The notes under the pieces: model-generated
Database searches by the model: none
The model's input: the letters and a program-made list of their open reading frames with translations, nothing else
What the model was told of the DNA's origin: nothing
Assembly (NCBI GenBank): GCA_002708845.1
Contig: PAPI01000022.1
Coordinates: forward strand, 124,001-188,000
Source: Leeuwenhoekiella sp.
GTDB taxonomy: Bacteria > Bacteroidota > Bacteroidia > Flavobacteriales > Flavobacteriaceae
Length of the DNA: 64,000 bases
Direction: 5' to 3'
Shown: positions 55,108 to 63,929 of the stretch, piece after piece
How positions within the stretch are numbered: position 1 is the stretch's first letter
Layout of the letters: every line of letters begins with the position of its first letter
Program-made: the position numbers and the translations under genes

Positions 55108-56151
55108 GTGAAAGACAGTAAGAAAGATATACGGGCATTATCACGCGAAGAATTGCGTGATTTTTTTGTGGAACAGGGCGAAAAAGCCTTTCGCGGAAAC
55201 CAGGTTTATGAATGGTTGTGGACTAAAGGAGCGCACGCTTTTGAGGATATGACCAATCTCTCAAAAGAAACCCGAAGCTTTCTCGACACCCATTTTGTGA
55301 TCAATCACATCAAGGTAGATCAGATGCAGCGCAGTAATGACGGTACGATAAAGAATGCTGTAAAATTACATGATGGTCTAACGGTTGAATCGGTATTGAT
55401 TCCTACTGCATCACGTACCACGGCTTGCGTTTCATCACAGGTAGGATGTAGTCTTAACTGTAAGTTTTGTGCAACTGCGCGTTTAAAGCGTATGCGTAAT
55501 TTAAATCCTGATGAAATCTTTGATCAGGTAGTGGCGATTGATCAGCAAAGCCGTTTGTATCACAACCGCCCTTTGTCAAACATTGTGTTTATGGGAATGG
55601 GTGAGCCGCTGATGAATTACAAAAACGTCGTAGCTTCCATTGAAAAAATCACTGCTCCAGATGGTCTCAATATGTCGCCGAAACGTATTACCGTTTCTAC
55701 TTCGGGTGTGCCCAAGATTATAAAGAAAATGGCTGATGATGAGGTGAAGTTTAAGCTTGCAGTTTCTCTGCATTCGGCTTTAGACGAGGTGCGAACCGAT
55801 ATTATGCCTTTTAATGAGCAAATGCCTTTGCACGAACTCAAAGAAGCCCTGCAATACTGGTATGTGAAGACTAAAAAGCGCATTACCTATGAATATGTGG
55901 TGTGGCGTGGGATTAACGATCAGGATAAGGATATTGAAGCCCTGATTGATTTTTGCCTGGCAGTACCCAGCAAGGTTAATCTCATTGAGTACAATCCCAT
56001 TGATGATGGCCAGTTTCAACAGGCAGATCCCGAAGCGATTAATCGTTACGTAGCCAAGCTTGAAGATCGCGGTATAACCGTTACCGTACGTCGCTCAAGA
56101 GGTAAAGATATTGATGCAGCCTGCGGACAGCTGGCAAATAAAAATGGCTAA
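55108..56151 (+). CDS. rlmN: 23S rRNA (adenine2503-C2) methyltransferase
   Basis: 347 residues from a GTG start. Radical-SAM cluster motif CSLNCKFCATARLKRMRN, catalytic Cys in GKDIDAACGQLA near the C-terminus, and MGMGEPLMNYKNV match RlmN. It methylates A2503 of 23S rRNA and A37 in tRNAs. It is followed 33 bases later by the polyprenyl synthase gene. The leader is absent or very short (promoter at 55096). Confidence 0.95.
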   Translation: MKDSKKDIRALSREELRDFFVEQGEKAFRGNQVYEWLWTKGAHAFEDMTNLSKETRSFLDTHFVINHIKVDQMQRSNDGTIKNAVKLHDGLTVESVLIPTASRTTACVSSQVGCSLNCKFCATARLKRMRNLNPDEIFDQVVAIDQQSRLYHNRPLSNIVFMGMGEPLMNYKNVVASIEKITAPDGLNMSPKRITVSTSGVPKIIKKMADDEVKFKLAVSLHSALDEVRTDIMPFNEQMPLHELKEALQYWYVKTKKRITYEYVVWRGINDQDKDIEALIDFCLAVPSKVNLIEYNPIDDGQFQQADPEAINRYVAKLEDRGITVTVRRSRGKDIDAACGQLANKNG

Positions 56152-56184
56152 TTAGAGCAATTTAAATAACAATAGAAATCGGAA

Positions 56185-57162
56185 TTGAAAGTAGTCGAAC
56201 AAATTAAGCAGCCTATTGCGCACGAAATGGAACTTTTTGAGCAAAAGTTCTCGCTTTCGATGAAATCAAAAGTACCCCTGCTCAACCGCATCACGCATTT
56301 TATTGTAAACCGAAAAGGCAAGCAAATGCGGCCTATGTTTGTGTTTCTGGTAGCCAAAATGCTGGGCGATGAGCGTCTCAACGACCGCACCTACCGTGGA
56401 GCTTCGGTTATAGAATTGATACATACTGCAACGCTTGTGCACGACGATGTGGTGGACGACAGTTACCGCCGGCGTGGTTTTTTCAGCCTTAATGCCCTTT
56501 GGAAAAATAAGATTGCGGTTCTGGTTGGTGATTTTCTGCTCTCAAAAGGATTGTTACTTTCCATTGACAACGAAGATTTTGATTTACTTCAAATAATTTC
56601 AGTGGCAGTACGGGAGATGAGCGAGGGCGAATTGCTACAAATCGAAAAAGCCCGTAAGCTGGATATCACCGAAGACATTTACTTTGAAATCATCCGCCAA
56701 AAAACGGCGACTTTAATCGCAGCCTGTTGTGCTATGGGCGCCTGTGCGGTTCACGCGAGCAAAAAAGAGGTGGAGAATATGCGCAAATTTGGTGAACTCA
56801 TCGGTCTGGCGTTTCAGATTAAAGATGATTTATTTGATTATGGTACGCAACGCATCGGGAAGCCTACCGGTATTGATATCAAAGAACAAAAGATGACTTT
56901 GCCGCTTATTTATGCGGTAAACAACAGTACTCCTGAAAAGCGTAAATGGCTCATCAATTCGGTTAAGAATCACAATAAGGATAAAACCAGAGTAAACGAA
57001 GTCATCGCTTATGTGAAAGAAATAGGAGGTCTGGATTATGCGGTTACCAAAATGAAAGCCTTACAGCAGGAAGCGCTAAACCTGCTCAAAAAATACCCTG
57101 CCTCACCCTACAAAGAATCCCTTATCCTGATGGTGAACTACGTGATTGAACGAAAAAAGTAA
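56185..57162 (+). CDS. Polyprenyl diphosphate synthase
   Basis: 325 residues from a TTG start. An all-helical trans-prenyltransferase with the first Asp-rich motif in VHDDVVDDSYRRRG and the second in QIKDDLFDYGTQ, plus KGKQMRPMFVFLVAKM near the N-terminus. It elongates allylic diphosphates with IPP; the probable product is the octaprenyl- or similar side chain for menaquinone, but chain length is not read directly. It is co-oriented with rlmN. Confidence 0.93.
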   Translation: MKVVEQIKQPIAHEMELFEQKFSLSMKSKVPLLNRITHFIVNRKGKQMRPMFVFLVAKMLGDERLNDRTYRGASVIELIHTATLVHDDVVDDSYRRRGFFSLNALWKNKIAVLVGDFLLSKGLLLSIDNEDFDLLQIISVAVREMSEGELLQIEKARKLDITEDIYFEIIRQKTATLIAACCAMGACAVHASKKEVENMRKFGELIGLAFQIKDDLFDYGTQRIGKPTGIDIKEQKMTLPLIYAVNNSTPEKRKWLINSVKNHNKDKTRVNEVIAYVKEIGGLDYAVTKMKALQQEALNLLKKYPASPYKESLILMVNYVIERKK

Positions 57163-57323
57163 TTTTTTTAAATTTTAAATTATTGATATTCAGTCAGTTT
57201 TTAAATTTATTGTAATTATTTTCATACCTCAGGCAACCATTTTCGAATTTCCTGCGTCTCTATATATGAAAGCAGCTTGATAAAGTGCAAATTAAAATTC
57301 AGGCTTACTAAATAACAGGTTTT

Positions 57324-57893
57324 GTGAAAGTCATTACATTCTTCAATAACGAAAAACAGCTTATCAAAAAAGCGGCAAATGGGCATCGCGAGGCTCAGCG
57401 AAGATTGTATGAAATTCACGCGCCTAAAATGCTCAGTGTCTGCAGAAGGTATTTAAGTGATATCATGCAGGCCGAAGAAGCGATGTGCAACGGCTTTTTG
57501 AAGGTTTTTCAGAACCTGCATACATTTAGGGATGAAGGTAGCTTTGAGGGTTGGATAAGACGTACTATGGTCAATGAGTCTATTTCATATCTGCGCAAGG
57601 TTCAGAAAATGAAGTTTACAGACTACGATCAGGAATGTGACGATGTGACGTACAGTCCACAGGATAGCAATCTGGAAGTTGAAGAGATTCAGGCGTTGAT
57701 TGATGCATTGCCCGAAGGTTATCGTGTCGTTTTTGTGATGTACGCGGTAGAAGGTTATAAGCACCAGGAAATCGCAGAAAAACTGAATATTTCAGAGAAC
57801 ACTTCAAAAAGTCAGTTATTTAAAGCCCGCAAGCTGCTTCAGCAAAAATTGAAAGAATTTAATACCTACAGCTATGGCACCGGTAAAATTTGA
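57324..57893 (+). CDS. ECF-type RNA polymerase sigma factor
   Basis: 189 residues from a GTG start. Region 2 covers about 25-95 (AQRRLYEIHAPKMLSVCRRY, GFLKVFQNLHTFRDEGSFEGWIRR) and region 4 about 130-180 (LPEGYRVVFVMYAVEGYKHQEIAEKLNIS, STSKSQLFKARKL-like). It directs transcription in response to an envelope or other signal. It overlaps the next gene by 20 bases, a typical sigma/anti-sigma pairing. A 160-base AT-rich gap precedes it. Confidence 0.92.
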   Translation: MKVITFFNNEKQLIKKAANGHREAQRRLYEIHAPKMLSVCRRYLSDIMQAEEAMCNGFLKVFQNLHTFRDEGSFEGWIRRTMVNESISYLRKVQKMKFTDYDQECDDVTYSPQDSNLEVEEIQALIDALPEGYRVVFVMYAVEGYKHQEIAEKLNISENTSKSQLFKARKLLQQKLKEFNTYSYGTGKI

Positions 57894-58605
57894 AGAAAAT
57901 ATTAGAGAAAAACTGGAGCAGCGCGAACTTAAACCTTCGGCTTCAGCCTGGGAACGCATTGAGCAGCGTTTAGATACTTCCGCAAAGCGGAAAACTAAAA
58001 AGGGATACGCGGTTTGGTTAGTAGCTGCAGGATTTATCGGGATTTTAATTCTGGCCGGAAAGTTTCTTTTTATAAATCCTGAAATAAACCAAAACCCGGT
58101 TGTGGCAGCTCCACCTGAAGAACCGGTAGAGCAAAACAAGCTACAACAAGAACTTTTTCAACCGCAAACAGAACAGCTTTTACCTCAGGAGCATGTGGTT
58201 TCAGAAGAAAAGACAGTAGTTGAAAATCAGAATCCTGCAGCAGAAAAGACTTTTAAAGAGTTTGATCAAAATACGAATAAAGCGTTGGCAGAAACTAAAC
58301 CGCTTGAAGAGCCGGTTCAGCAACAAGTAGATGCTGAAGTTGAAAAGCTTTTAAACAATATCACAGAGCAGCAAAATGCAGGTGTAGCCTATACAGATGC
58401 CGAAATCGACAAATTACTGCGTGATGCACAACGCGATATTATTTCGGAACAAATACTTGGCAGTGACCGCAATGCGGTAAGTGCAGAAGCCTTGCTTTAC
58501 GAGGTCGAAGAAGAACTCGACCCATCTTTTAAGGACCGCGTTTTTGAAGCGCTTAAAGAAGGCTTTCTTAAAGCGCGAGAGGCTGTGGCTTCGCGCAACG
58601 ATTAA
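57874..58605 (+). CDS. Probable anti-sigma factor-like membrane protein
   Basis: 243 residues. A cytoplasmic N-terminus (ELKPSASAWERIEQRLD), one membrane helix near residues 47-67 (VWLVAAGFIGILILAGKFLF), then a Gln/Glu/Pro-rich extracytoplasmic part. It overlaps the sigma factor by 20 bases, so the pair is translationally linked. It would hold the sigma factor at the membrane until a signal arrives; this is inference. No zinc motif of classical anti-sigmas is present. Confidence 0.72.
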   Translation: MAPVKFEENIREKLEQRELKPSASAWERIEQRLDTSAKRKTKKGYAVWLVAAGFIGILILAGKFLFINPEINQNPVVAAPPEEPVEQNKLQQELFQPQTEQLLPQEHVVSEEKTVVENQNPAAEKTFKEFDQNTNKALAETKPLEEPVQQQVDAEVEKLLNNITEQQNAGVAYTDAEIDKLLRDAQRDIISEQILGSDRNAVSAEALLYEVEEELDPSFKDRVFEALKEGFLKAREAVASRND

Positions 58606-58639
58606 CATACATTCATTCATCAATCTTTGGGAAACTGCT

Positions 58640-58658
58640 CTCCGCCCTTTCGGCGGAG
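58640..58658. repeat. GC-rich intercistronic hairpin
   Basis: CTCCGCC/GGCGGAG (7 bp, 5-base loop) between the anti-sigma-like gene and the barrel gene. There is no T-run, so termination is unlikely; mRNA stabilization or a repeat relic is possible. Confidence 0.5.
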
Positions 58659-58687
58659 GGAGGTGACCTGAAACTAAACTAAACATT

Positions 58688-59722
58688 ATGAGAACTTTAA
58701 TTTTACTATGTATCGCAGTTTTGGGATTTGCGACCCCAAAAATTCAGGCTCAGAGCGAGACCAGATCAGAAACTATTGAGCAATTAAATGCCCAGAAAGA
58801 GCAGGTAGTTATTGATGAGAAGCAGGCGCTGAAAATTGAAGTGCTTGCCATCAACAAACGCTTTGAAAATGGGGAAATCAGCAAAGAAGAGGCTGATCTT
58901 TTGAAGAAAGAAGCGGCGACCAAACACGCCCGAAACATCGAAGACAAGCTTGCGATTATTGAAAGCAAAATCGACTTGCTGGAGCGCAACGAAGATTCTA
59001 TCGAAGACGATTCAGTTTTTGGAATTTTTATTGGAAAAGAAAAATTAAAATTGGGCAGTGACAAGGAAGAAGTTGTTTATGATCGTCGTACCACCTCAGA
59101 CCTCGTATTAGGTATTGGTTTCAACAATGCCCTTAGTGATGGTCGTTCGCTTAACGATTCACCTTATAAAATAGGAGGGAGTCGGTTTTTTGAACTTGGT
59201 ATTGCCTGGAAAACCCGGGTGTTTGATAACACCAATTTTCTTAGATTGAAATACGGTTTCAGCTTTATGTTTAACGGTCTTAAGCTAGACAATAATCAGT
59301 ATTTTGTAGAAGATGGCGAGCAGACTGTTTTAGAAACGTATCCTATAAATCTTGATAAGTCAAAATTCAGAATGGATCATCTGGTGTTTCCGGTACATTT
59401 TGAAATAGGACCTTCAACTAAACGCACTGGTGACAATTACATCAGGTATTCTACAAAAGACCAGTTTAAACTAGGTTTGGGTGGATATGCTGGTTTCAAT
59501 TTACTGACCATCCAAAAGTTGAAGTATGAGGAAAACGGCGATGAGCGTAAAGATAAATTCAAGCAGAATTTTAATACCAATAATTTTATTTATGGTATCA
59601 GTGGCTACCTGGCTTTTGGTGATACCGCCCTATATGTCAAGTACGATCTCAACCCTATCTTTAAAGATAATCCTATTGAAGAGCGTAACTTCTCGGTAGG
59701 TTTGCGATTTGATATGGATTAG
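58688..59722 (+). CDS. Outer-membrane beta-barrel protein with coiled coil
   Basis: 344 residues with a signal peptide (ending KIQAQ). Residues about 26-105 are strongly charged and heptad-like, probably a periplasmic coiled coil. The remainder is made of beta strands with alternating hydrophobic residues (TSDLVLGIGFNNAL, FFELGIAWKTRVFD, FNLLTIQKLKYE) ending in an aromatic-rich strand (NFSVGLRFDMD). It looks like a small outer-membrane porin-like or PorT-like protein. It may be a target of the adjacent sigma/anti-sigma pair. Function unknown. Confidence 0.75.
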   Translation: MRTLILLCIAVLGFATPKIQAQSETRSETIEQLNAQKEQVVIDEKQALKIEVLAINKRFENGEISKEEADLLKKEAATKHARNIEDKLAIIESKIDLLERNEDSIEDDSVFGIFIGKEKLKLGSDKEEVVYDRRTTSDLVLGIGFNNALSDGRSLNDSPYKIGGSRFFELGIAWKTRVFDNTNFLRLKYGFSFMFNGLKLDNNQYFVEDGEQTVLETYPINLDKSKFRMDHLVFPVHFEIGPSTKRTGDNYIRYSTKDQFKLGLGGYAGFNLLTIQKLKYEENGDERKDKFKQNFNTNNFIYGISGYLAFGDTALYVKYDLNPIFKDNPIEERNFSVGLRFDMD

Positions 59723-59760
59723 TGCTTTCAGCATAGTCAAAGCCCGCAAGCGCAATCAAT

Positions 59761-59798
59761 AAAGCCCTGATAACTTCTTTTGAAGTTACCAGGGCTTT
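59761..59798. terminator. Bidirectional terminator
   Basis: A 17-position stem with one mismatch: AAAGCCCTG-A-TAACTTC pairs with GAAGTTA-C-CAGGGCTTT around a TTTT loop, between convergent genes. Confidence 0.85.
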
Positions 59799-59828
59799 AA
59801 TCTTTAAAATACAGTGAACTCTAAAGCT

Positions 59829-60215
59829 TCAATACGTTAAAACCGCCTTACCTTCTTGGCAAATCACACTGGTAGGTTCAACTGTTATAGCACAGTCACT
59901 GGCAATCCCCCATTTTTGGTTATAGATAGTTTGAGCTTCTATATGCTCTTCAATTTTTCGGAATAAGAGATCGGTATCAATATCTTTCGGGTAGGCAATA
60001 AAGCCGGTATATCCTCCGCAGACCTTATTACCGATGCCTGTAAAATCCCATTCCGCAGCATCTGAGCAATCTTTGCTACTTGCTAAAAGTTCAATTTCTA
60101 AAAGCAGTTCATTTAGAGATGCGAGATCTTGCTGCTGTGTTGATTCCTCTTCAGGATCACAAGAAGTCATCAAGCCTGCAAAAACGCCTATCGCAATAAC
60201 TAGTAGTGTTCTCAT
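59829..60215 (-). CDS. Small lipoprotein of unknown function
   Basis: 128 residues. The lipobox GLMTSCDPEEE puts the acylated Cys near residue 19. The mature part has six further cysteines or so (KDCSDAAEW, NKVCGGY, SDCAI, VICQEG), suggesting a disulfide-stabilized domain, with a GFIAYPKDIDTDLLF segment. No family is recognized. It is transcribed away from dnaG and ends at a shared terminator. Confidence 0.7.
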   Translation of the reverse strand: MRTLLVIAIGVFAGLMTSCDPEEESTQQQDLASLNELLLEIELLASSKDCSDAAEWDFTGIGNKVCGGYTGFIAYPKDIDTDLLFRKIEEHIEAQTIYNQKWGIASDCAITVEPTSVICQEGKAVLTY

Positions 60216-60318
60216 AATGTGGTTTATAAGTTAGATGCCGGTTTAAGTAATTGGTTGCGTGATGTTTGAAAATAATTTTTCAGCCGTGTTTCAAATCGTT
60301 CAGGAGTTTTTATTGTAG

Positions 60319-60326
60319 TAAATTTG
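60319..60326 (+). promoter_or_regulatory. -7 element of dnaG
   Basis: TAAATTTG matches TAnnTTTG and lies 69 bases before the TTG start. No -33 element was identified. Confidence 0.45.
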
Positions 60327-60394
60327 CATCCCTGTTTTATCTTTAGCAGAAAGCAAACTCCAATTTACGATTAACCGAAAAATTAACTACGCTT

Positions 60395-62356
60395 TTGATT
60401 TCAAAGACTACCATAGATAACGTGTTTGAGACCGCCCGTGTAGAGGAGGTAATTGGTGATTTTGTACAGTTAAAAAAATCGGGTTCCAATTTCAAGGGTT
60501 TAAGTCCGTTTTCTGACGAGCGAACACCCAGTTTTATGGTATCTCCCGTAAAGCAAATCTGGAAAGATTTCTCCAGTGGTAAAGGAGGTAATGCAGTCGC
60601 ATTCTTAATGGAGCACGAGCATTTCACCTACCCTGAAGCTATAAAATACCTGGCCAAAAAATACAATATTGAAATCGAGGAAACCGAGCAGACCGATGAG
60701 CAAAAAGAACTCGCCGGCGAACGGGAGAGTATGTATGTGGTGTCTGAGTTTGCCCGCGACTGGTTTCACAGAACCTTACTAAAAACGGAACAAGGTAAGG
60801 CAATAGGACTGACTTATTTTAAGGAGCGCGGTTTTACTGATGAGACCATTGCAAAATTTCAACTCGGCTATTCACCAGATCAATGGGAAGCATTCACCAG
60901 TGAAGCTTTGCGCAAAGGCTATAAACTGGAATTTCTAGAAAAAACAGGGCTCAGCATTGTAAAAGAGGAAAAGCAATTTGATCGCTTTAAAGGCCGCGTA
61001 ATGTTCCCGATACATTCGCTTAGCGGAAGGGTTTTGGGTTTTGGAGGTCGTATTTTGGGTAATGATAAAAAGGCAGCAAAATACCTCAACAGCCCGGAAA
61101 GCGAAATATACCACAAGTCTAAGGTGCTGTATGGGATATATTACGCCAAGCAGGCTATTGCCAAAGAAGATAATTGCTATCTAGTAGAAGGTTATACCGA
61201 TGTAATTCAAATGTATCAGCTGGGTATTGAGAACGTGGTGTCTTCTTCAGGAACTGCCCTAACACCTGAGCAAATACGGCTCATCAATCGTCTGACGCCA
61301 AATATCACTGTGCTTTTTGATGGGGATGCAGCCGGTCAGCGCGCCTCGCTTAGGGGAATTGATCTTATACTGGAACAGGGAATGAACGTGAAGGTATGCA
61401 GCTTCCCGGAAGGAGAGGATCCGGATAGCTTTTCGCGTAAGCATATCTTAACCGAAGTCGAAGATTTTCTCAAAGAAAACGCGAAAGATTTCATCCAGTA
61501 TAAGGCTTCTTTGCTTGTTGAAGAAGCAGCGGGAGACCCTATAAAGAAAGCCGGACTCGTTCGGGATATGGTTGAAAGTATCTCTAAAATTCCTGATGTA
61601 ATCAAGCGCGAAATCTACGTTCAGGAATGCGCCCGTATTATGGATATCAATGAGGCGGTACTTTTTAATACGTTGGCTCAGATGCGTAATGCTGGCAAAA
61701 AGGAGGAAGCTAGAGCGCAGGCAAAGCCTAATAAAGGTGAAATGCAGGTGGTGCAAAAAGACCAAAAGGTCGAAAAAATTGATCGTCAGTTTGTCTTAGA
61801 GCGTAAGCTTATAGAGCTTTTATTGCTTTACGGAAATCGAAAGGTTTCATTTGAAGATGTAATTGTAAATGAGACCGAAGACGGCGATTTGATTGAAGAA
61901 CCCATTGTGCTTGATCTGGATGTTTATGAAAAGATTTATCTTGATCTTCAGGAAGATGAGACTGAATTTGCTAACGAACGATTTCGGGTGCTTTATAAGA
62001 AGATTATAGATGCTTTGATGCAACAGCAGGAAAGCTTTAAAATAGATCAGTTTATAAACAACGTTGAGCCCGAAGAAGGAGCACTCATTTCTGACATTAT
62101 TTTGGAAGAAGAAAAATACAGCTTGCACCGCTGGGATTCACAGGAAATTTATGTCAAGCTTAAGGCACATAGTATTCCTCAGATGGTTTCGCAGACCATC
62201 TTATACCTGCGCCGTTTTTACATCACCCGCAAAATCGAAGAACTCGCCGAATCTATTAAGGAGCAGAACGAATCTGTACGTGATGTATTGGTGGAAATTA
62301 AAGATTACCAGGAACTCAATAAGTTAATAGCCCAGCGCCTTAACCGGGTAATTTAA
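60395..62356 (+). CDS. dnaG: DNA primase
   Basis: 653 residues from a TTG start (the next residues ISKTTIDNVFE are the usual DnaG opening). The zinc-binding CHC2 region is degenerate in its cysteine pattern: KGLSPFSDERTPSFMVSPVKQIWKDFSSGKGGNAV shows the family layout but no cysteines, as is common in this phylum. The TOPRIM domain holds CYLVEGYTDVIQMYQ and TVLFDGDAAGQRASLRG. The C-terminal part binds the helicase. It makes RNA primers for chromosome replication. Its stop overlaps the convergent regulator's stop (shared TTAA) without a terminator between. Confidence 0.96.
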   Translation: MISKTTIDNVFETARVEEVIGDFVQLKKSGSNFKGLSPFSDERTPSFMVSPVKQIWKDFSSGKGGNAVAFLMEHEHFTYPEAIKYLAKKYNIEIEETEQTDEQKELAGERESMYVVSEFARDWFHRTLLKTEQGKAIGLTYFKERGFTDETIAKFQLGYSPDQWEAFTSEALRKGYKLEFLEKTGLSIVKEEKQFDRFKGRVMFPIHSLSGRVLGFGGRILGNDKKAAKYLNSPESEIYHKSKVLYGIYYAKQAIAKEDNCYLVEGYTDVIQMYQLGIENVVSSSGTALTPEQIRLINRLTPNITVLFDGDAAGQRASLRGIDLILEQGMNVKVCSFPEGEDPDSFSRKHILTEVEDFLKENAKDFIQYKASLLVEEAAGDPIKKAGLVRDMVESISKIPDVIKREIYVQECARIMDINEAVLFNTLAQMRNAGKKEEARAQAKPNKGEMQVVQKDQKVEKIDRQFVLERKLIELLLLYGNRKVSFEDVIVNETEDGDLIEEPIVLDLDVYEKIYLDLQEDETEFANERFRVLYKKIIDALMQQQESFKIDQFINNVEPEEGALISDIILEEEKYSLHRWDSQEIYVKLKAHSIPQMVSQTILYLRRFYITRKIEELAESIKEQNESVRDVLVEIKDYQELNKLIAQRLNRVI

Positions 62357-62991
62357 AGGTCTGAAGTTTGCAATAAGCGCGCTTGCTGAATAAGCTCTGC
62401 CAGACTGCTCGCATCAAGTTTCTTAAGCAAGCGGGTTTTATAAGTGCTCACAGTTTTTTCGTTTATGTCTAGGGTTTCAGCAATGTCTTTATTGCGCTTT
62501 CCTGCTGAAAGCATGTTGAGTACTTCGGTTTCCCGGGTTGAAAGTTTCTTATACCGGTAAGCCAACGAATTATTTTTAGAAGGATCCGTATTTGATAACA
62601 TCTCAACCAGAGAGTTGTTGAGGTAAATCCCCCCACGGGCCACCTGTATCAATGCTTTAAGTATCACTTCAGAAGCTGCAGTCTTACATACATAACCCAT
62701 CGCACCAGCCTTGATGGCGCTTAAAGCATACATTTCTTCAGGATGTATACTGAGAACCATAATCTTGATTCCCGGGAAAAGTTTGCGCAATTCTTTAATA
62801 GCCGAAAGGCCCTGTAGGTTAGGCATATCGATTTCCATAACAACGAGGTCAGGCACCTGCTCTTCCAGAGATGGGATGAGGTCTTTACCTTCAACGATAG
62901 TGTCAATGATCTCGTGAGGAGTTTCTTTTAATATATGTGAAAGACCATCAATTATTATAGGATGATGATCTGCTATAGTAAGTGTAATCAT
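62353..62991 (-). CDS. LuxR-type response regulator with atypical receiver
   Basis: 212 residues: receiver (1-120) and LuxR/FixJ HTH (about 145-205, STRETEVLNMLSAGKRNKDIAETL). The phospho-acceptor position reads VVMEIDMP: Glu53 replaces Asp. The acidic pair near the start reads ADHHP with only one Asp (Asp8). The Lys of the switch region is kept (VCKTAA). It is therefore likely phosphorylation-independent, perhaps fixed in an active-like state. It has no kinase neighbour in the window. The gene meets dnaG tail to tail. Confidence 0.9.
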   Translation of the reverse strand: MITLTIADHHPIIIDGLSHILKETPHEIIDTIVEGKDLIPSLEEQVPDLVVMEIDMPNLQGLSAIKELRKLFPGIKIMVLSIHPEEMYALSAIKAGAMGYVCKTAASEVILKALIQVARGGIYLNNSLVEMLSNTDPSKNNSLAYRYKKLSTRETEVLNMLSAGKRNKDIAETLDINEKTVSTYKTRLLKKLDASSLAELIQQARLLQTSDL

Positions 62992-63087
62992 AGGGACTTC
63001 TGGATAGGTCTGTCCTCAAAAATAGGATGTAGATACTAATATACAAATGCTTTTCGCTGTAAGAATAAATTTACAGGTTAAACGTCA

Positions 63088-63879
63088 TTATTCCTTCAAA
63101 TTCTCCGGAATAATGCAAACGGGAATAGGTTCCATTTTATGTTTATTGGCTGTGTTGAAGCGCTTGTAAATCTCATAAACCTTTCGTTTATGGCCCTCAA
63201 AGTCGGCTGCAGTCTTACCTTTTTCATCCTGAAGCATAGCCCATTCCAAATCATCGTAACTGGCACCTATTTGATCTTCATCACTTCGGTCATCGCCCCA
63301 AAGTCCATCTGTAGGTTTTGCCTGTTGTATACTTTCGGGCACACCAAGTGCTGCTGCAAGTTTGTAAACTTCACTTTTCATCAAATCAGCGATAGGACTC
63401 AGATCTACACCACCGTCGCCATATTTGGTATAAAAGCCCACTCCAAAATCTTCTACCTTATTACCGGTTCCGGCAACGAGGTACTTGTGTAAACCTGCAA
63501 AATAATACAGGGTACTCATACGCAGACGTGCACGGGTATTTGCTAGCGAAAGAAATAAATCATCGCTCTCAGGCGCCATAGGAAGCGCAGATTTAAGGGT
63601 CTCAAAGGTATCTGTTAGGTTTACACGTACATCTGAAACATTGGCAAAGCGTTGTTTAAGTTGGGTTATATGTTCCTGAGCCCGGGTGACGTGACTAGGA
63701 GGCTGGTGTATGGGCATTTCTACACACAAAACACGCAGACCGGTTTTTGCACAAAGACTTGATGTGGTTGCACTGTCAATACCCCCACTGATACCTACAA
63801 CAAAACCACTAATATTTGCGTTTGTGGCATAGGTTTTTAACCAATCTACTATGTGATCGATGACTTTTTCGGTTTGCAT
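63088..63879 (-). CDS. nadE: NAD+ synthase (ammonia-dependent)
   Basis: 263 residues from ATG 63879 (MQTEKVIDHIVDWLK); the frame continues to 63924 without support. The ATP-pyrophosphatase loop GISGGIDSATTSSL is clear, as are GTGNKVEDFGVGFYTKYGDGGVDLSPI and AKPTDGLWGDDRSDEDQIG. It amidates nicotinic acid adenine dinucleotide to NAD+. There is no glutaminase domain, so ammonia is the donor. It is divergent from the partial gene at the window end. Confidence 0.94.
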   Translation of the reverse strand: MQTEKVIDHIVDWLKTYATNANISGFVVGISGGIDSATTSSLCAKTGLRVLCVEMPIHQPPSHVTRAQEHITQLKQRFANVSDVRVNLTDTFETLKSALPMAPESDDLFLSLANTRARLRMSTLYYFAGLHKYLVAGTGNKVEDFGVGFYTKYGDGGVDLSPIADLMKSEVYKLAAALGVPESIQQAKPTDGLWGDDRSDEDQIGASYDDLEWAMLQDEKGKTAADFEGHKRKVYEIYKRFNTANKHKMEPIPVCIIPENLKE

Positions 63880-63908
63880 AAGTAACAGGATTTGTGATTT
63901 GTAAATAG

Positions 63909-63916
63909 TACCTTTG
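63909..63916 (+). promoter_or_regulatory. Candidate -7 element before the last gene
   Basis: TACCTTTG fits TAnnTTTG and ends 13 bases before an ATG at 63930, in the nadE divergent gap. Confidence 0.4.
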
Positions 63917-63929
63917 CGGCGCAATTTTT

